A DNA stretch of 8,452 nucleotides, taken from positions 1-8,452 of the forward strand of contig CBDUXP010000104.1 in NCBI GenBank assembly GCA_965371225.1. Direction: 5' to 3'. Under the pieces are notes generated by a model, which was not told the origin of the DNA, ran no database searches, and saw only the letters and a list, made by a program, of their open reading frames with translations. Positions 6,361 through 8,452 of the stretch are shown here, one piece after another. The stretch comes from CBDUXP01 sp965371225 [NCBI: uncultured bacterium]. Lineage in GTDB: Bacteria > Abyssobacteria > SURF-5 > CBDUXP01. Positions within the stretch are counted from its first letter, which is position 1. Each line of letters starts with the position of its first letter. The position numbers and the translations under genes were made by a program.

Positions 6361-6369
6361 TGCTACACT
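6361..6369 (+). promoter_or_regulatory. Extended -10 promoter element for the membrane-protein gene
   Basis: TGCTACACT is an extended -10 (TGn followed by TACACT) of the same form as the divergent promoter at 4794-4806. Transcription would start near 6376, giving a leader of about 41 nt before the ATG at 6417, similar to the leaders inferred for moaB and the GT2 gene. No convincing -35 hexamer was found. Confidence 0.45.
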
Positions 6370-6416
6370 CGATCCACGCCGACACCCACCGGCCTCACGT
6401 TCGAAAGCACAGCGTC

Positions 6417-7013
6417 ATGAACGCCCAGGCGGCTGCCCCCTCGTCTCGTCCGCTCATCCGGTGGTTGAAGCCCAAGCTGGGCGCGGGTGAACTTCTGGGG
6501 ACGGCGTGGGCTGCGGTCTGCCTCGCATATTTCGCTCTGCTCATCTGGGCAACGGAACAATCGCCTTTCGAGGAGGCGCTCCAACGTTCCACGATCGATC
6601 TAATCCTCACCTGGGATTTCAGAATCTTGATGTGCCTCAGCGTGATAACGCCGGGAGCAATTGCCGGCAGCGTGATTGAGCGTGGCCTCGTCAAGCGCAT
6701 CGCAACTCACAGGCTCCCATTCCGCCGGCATCGGCTCGGCAGCGTGCTTGGATGCAGCCTGGCCGCGTTTGCGGGCTATCCGATGGCCTTTTTCGCCAGC
6801 CTGATGATCGTCGGCCACTTTCCGGTTCTCATTGACTCCTACGTCGGTGGGATGGCGCCTTTGGTGGTATGGCTCTTCGTGATGGGGGCAACTGTTCTGC
6901 TCGATATCGTAGGCGCAGCAGTTGGTATGCTGACGGGGTGTGGCCTGCATTGGCTTGGAAGCCTCGTCATGTCCGCCGTGCCGCTGGCCGGGAGTGGATT
7001 ACCTGATGCCTAA
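6417..7013 (+). CDS. Unrecognised multi-pass membrane protein
   Basis: This is a 198-aa protein I do not recognise. It starts MNAQAAAPSSRP with a short basic cytoplasmic-type tail (RWLKPK), followed by hydrophobic segments at about 25-46, 69-88, 108-136 and 146-172, and a weaker one at about 175-192. The loop at 89-107 is strongly basic (KRIATHRLPFRRHR) and probably cytoplasmic by the positive-inside rule. Acidic and polar loops lie at 47-68 and 137-144. There is no enzyme motif. The ATG at 6417 is chosen because upstream in-frame sequence is repeat DNA; no clear ribosome site precedes it. G+C, estimated from sampled rows, is about 60% against 65-70% in its neighbours, with rows near 50%, which hints at foreign origin. 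It overlaps the radical SAM gene by 8 bp, so the two are probably co-translated. Confidence 0.75.
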   Translation: MNAQAAAPSSRPLIRWLKPKLGAGELLGTAWAAVCLAYFALLIWATEQSPFEEALQRSTIDLILTWDFRILMCLSVITPGAIAGSVIERGLVKRIATHRLPFRRHRLGSVLGCSLAAFAGYPMAFFASLMIVGHFPVLIDSYVGGMAPLVVWLFVMGATVLLDIVGAAVGMLTGCGLHWLGSLVMSAVPLAGSGLPDA

Positions 7014-7953
7014 AACTGACATGCAACAGCCGAATGCTCCGCGCCCCATCGTGTACGACATGCCGCTGTACCGGCCGCCGAGCGAGCATGACGCGCTGAT
7101 CCTGCAGGTGACGCTGGGGTGCAGCAACAACGAGTGCACGTTCTGCGAGATGTACACGAGCAAGCGCTTCGGGGTGCGCAAGGCGGACGAGGTGCTGGCG
7201 GAACTGGCGTGGGCGCGGAAAGAAGTCGGCGGCCGCGCGGATCAGCTGCGGAAGATCTTCCTCGCCGACGGCGACGCGTTCCTCCTGTCCTCGCGCCGGC
7301 TGCTCCCCATCGTCGACGCGTGCAAGGACGCGTTCCCCAACGCGCGCGTCTCGGCGTACGCGCAACCGTCGAACATCCTGGCGAAAAAGCCGGAAGAGCT
7401 GGACGCGCTGCGCGACGCGGGCCTGACGCGGGTGTACGTGGGCGTGGAATCGGGGGACCCGGACACGCTGGAACGCCTGAAGAAGGGCGCGACGGATCGC
7501 GAGATCGTCGATTCGATCCTGCTCGCCGAAGAGCACGGCATCGAGGTGTCGGCCACGGTGCTGCTCGGCGTCGGCGGCGCGGACGACGCGGGGATGGAGC
7601 GGCACGCGGACGCGACGGCGCGCGTACTCAGCGATGCGAGCCCGACCTTCGCCTCCGCGCTGGTGTGCAGCGTGGCCGAAGCGAGTCCGCGGTTCTACAG
7701 GCCCATGCCCGGCGGGTTTGCGCTCCCCGAGCGCGAGGGCACGCTGGTGGAATTGCGCCGGCTCATCGCGGGCATCGCGCCCTTCCGCCCCGTCGAATTC
7801 CGCTCGAACCACGGGTCCAACCACCTGGCACTGAAGGGGTCCCTCCCCGCCGACCGCGACGCGCTGCTCGGCGCCATCGATCGCGTGCTCGACGAACTTC
7901 ACACCCACGGCGACAGCCCGCACCTCCGCCCCGAATCGGCGCGGGGCCTCTGA
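7006..7953 (+). CDS. Radical SAM protein with CX4CX2C cluster motif
   Basis: This 315-aa cytosolic protein belongs to the Elp3-like radical SAM superfamily, which uses a [4Fe-4S] cluster and S-adenosylmethionine to make a radical. VTLGCSNNECTFCEMY (35-50) carries C39, C44 and C47. The spacing is CX4CX2C instead of the standard CX3CX2C, a variant I recall in a group of short proteins with GCSxNxCTFCxMY. KIFLADGDAF (83-92) and YVGVESGD (144-151) are later barrel strands, the second being the SAM-contacting region. RSNHGSNHLALKG (266-278) is a conserved-looking C-terminal motif. No extra Cys-rich domain is visible, so a second cluster is unlikely. The ATG at 7006 has GGAG 11 nt upstream and lies inside the end of the membrane gene; the ATG at 7021 is weaker. 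The substrate is unknown, and a role with the membrane protein is only inferred from overlap. Confidence 0.88.
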   Translation: MPKTDMQQPNAPRPIVYDMPLYRPPSEHDALILQVTLGCSNNECTFCEMYTSKRFGVRKADEVLAELAWARKEVGGRADQLRKIFLADGDAFLLSSRRLLPIVDACKDAFPNARVSAYAQPSNILAKKPEELDALRDAGLTRVYVGVESGDPDTLERLKKGATDREIVDSILLAEEHGIEVSATVLLGVGGADDAGMERHADATARVLSDASPTFASALVCSVAEASPRFYRPMPGGFALPEREGTLVELRRLIAGIAPFRPVEFRSNHGSNHLALKGSLPADRDALLGAIDRVLDELHTHGDSPHLRPESARGL

Positions 7954-7961
7954 CGGACTGC

Positions 7962-8205
7962 AACCGCCAAGACGCGGAACAGCACTGAACCGCCAAGGCG
8001 CCAAGACCGCCAAGGACGGAAGGAGAAGCTCGAAAACCCTTCCACCAAGGACACGATGACGCACGAAGATGATTGGATTGTTCGCGGCACACGGGCCGTT
8101 GCCAATCGTGCGCGTTCCTCTTCGTGATTCTTAGTGTACTTCGTGGATAGTTTCCTGGGTTTCTCTTCTTCGTCTTGCCTTGGCGTCCTTGGCGTCTTGG
8201 CGGTT
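7962..8205 (+). repeat. Long hairpin-forming intergenic repeat, copy B (244 bp)
   Basis: This is a second copy of the 5987-6273 element in the same orientation, starting 9 bp after the radical SAM stop. The 28-bp terminal inverted repeats (7988-8015 and 8178-8205) pair at 25 of 28 positions. Its 176-nt core (8030-8205) aligns gap-free with 6098-6273, with about 22 differences by hand count. The left arm block 7985-8016 matches 6001-6032 at 30 of 32 positions. It lacks the extra 52 nt (second tandem and polypurine tract) of copy A. It separates the convergent radical SAM and glycerol kinase genes, where a strong two-way hairpin could end transcription from both sides. Confidence 0.85.
8087..8113 (+). 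other. Apical hairpin of repeat copy B
   Basis: The same GCACACG/CGTGCGC outer stem and GGC/GCC inner stem as in copy A are present. The only changes are in the loop (CGTT for TGTT) and the bulge (AAT for CAT). All stem bases are unchanged between copies. Confidence 0.5.
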
Positions 8206-8243
8206 CCAAATTATCTTCGAGCCTTAGACCCGCCGCCAGTCGC

Positions 8244-8452
8244 TCAAGGGCCGAGCGCGCAGGCCTGGCGCCACGCGGCGAAGCTGGTGTCTCGTTCGTC
8301 GGCTGACCAGCGCGGCTCGAAGACGCGGTCCACACGGTGGAGCGTATCGACCGTGGCCTCGTCCCACATGCCGCAACTCTGCCCGGCGAGCAACGCCGCG
8401 CCGAACGCGGTGGCTTCCAGCGGCGCCATGCGCTCCACCGGCTGGCCGACCA
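8244..8452 (-). CDS. glpK: Glycerol kinase, C-terminal fragment (N-terminus off the right edge)
   Basis: The last 68 codons of a minus-strand gene are visible. PVERMAPLEATAFGAALLAGQSCGMW, then RVFEPRWSADERDTSFAAWRQA, follows the glycerol kinase C-terminus: the E. coli enzyme has [25 protein letters not shown] followed by [21 protein letters not shown]. Glycerol kinase phosphorylates glycerol to glycerol 3-phosphate in the cytoplasm. The ATAFGAALLAG helix belongs to the ATPase domain common to FGGY kinases, and the following GxW and FEP...R...AAW pattern favours glycerol kinase over xylulokinase. The stop is TGA at 8246-8244. The protein ends soon after the W-x-x-A helix and lacks the acidic tail of the E. 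coli enzyme. It converges on the radical SAM gene, with repeat copy B between them. Confidence 0.85.
   Translation of the reverse strand, partial: VGQPVERMAPLEATAFGAALLAGQSCGMWDEATVDTLHRVDRVFEPRWSADERDTSFAAWRQACALGP

Noticed and set aside
6137-6416. Open frames through repeat A that would extend the membrane protein upstream or make separate small proteins (for example peptides with WRSWRLGG)
   Set aside because: They lie within the non-coding repeat, and the same kind of peptide appears on the minus strand of copy B, as expected from translating CCAAG tandems.
6940-7005. Earlier start for the radical SAM gene
   Set aside because: The extra 22 residues are a shadow of the membrane gene, and the ATG at 7006 has a suitable GGAG.
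5987-8205. Composite transposon with the two repeats as insertion sequences
   Set aside because: Neither copy encodes a transposase, and no target duplication is seen at either copy or around the whole block.

Overview
This is a high-GC bacterial window (most genes about 65-70% G+C by eye) with seven protein genes, two partial at the window edges. It also has one unusually tidy divergent promoter and two copies of a long hairpin-forming intergenic repeat. Gene density, 1-bp TGATG stop/start overlaps and the gene families all say bacterium. The phylum cannot be fixed from the sequence. The repeats built from 'CGCCAAGAC'-like units recall repeat families I associate with large-genome environmental bacteria, which is an impression and not a demonstrated match.

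Region 1 (1-4788, minus strand) is a four-gene glycan-type operon. In transcription order it holds a membrane-anchored GT2 glycosyltransferase, a two-part polysaccharide-deacetylase-like protein, a stand-alone ATP-grasp ligase and a GT4 glycosyltransferase that runs off the left edge. The last three genes are joined by TGATG overlaps, so translational coupling is likely. The set fits assembly and modification of a cell-surface or lipid-linked saccharide, with the ATP-grasp enzyme adding an acyl, aminoacyl or similar group. The actual product cannot be read from this window.

Region 2 (4789-5987) starts with a 13-bp palindrome that supplies an extended -10 element to each strand, driving the operon leftward and moaB rightward. 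moaB (molybdopterin cofactor synthesis) is followed after 67 bp by a DJ-1/PfpI-family gene with all expected catalytic residues. A -10-like hexamer just before the DJ-1 gene suggests an additional, possibly leaderless, promoter.

Region 3 (5987-8205) is the most unusual part. Two direct copies of a long intergenic element (287 and 244 bp) bracket a two-gene unit. The unit is a lower-GC, unrecognised multi-pass membrane protein overlapping by 8 bp a radical SAM protein with a CX4CX2C cluster motif. Each element has 28-bp terminal inverted repeats made of a 9-nt period, a 176-nt core that aligns without gaps (about 87% identical), and an apical hairpin whose stem is untouched by the substitutions between copies. 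I regard this repeat as the best candidate here for something not well described.

Region 4 (8244-8452, minus strand) is the C-terminal end of a glycerol kinase gene convergent with the radical SAM gene. The second repeat copy fills the gap between them.
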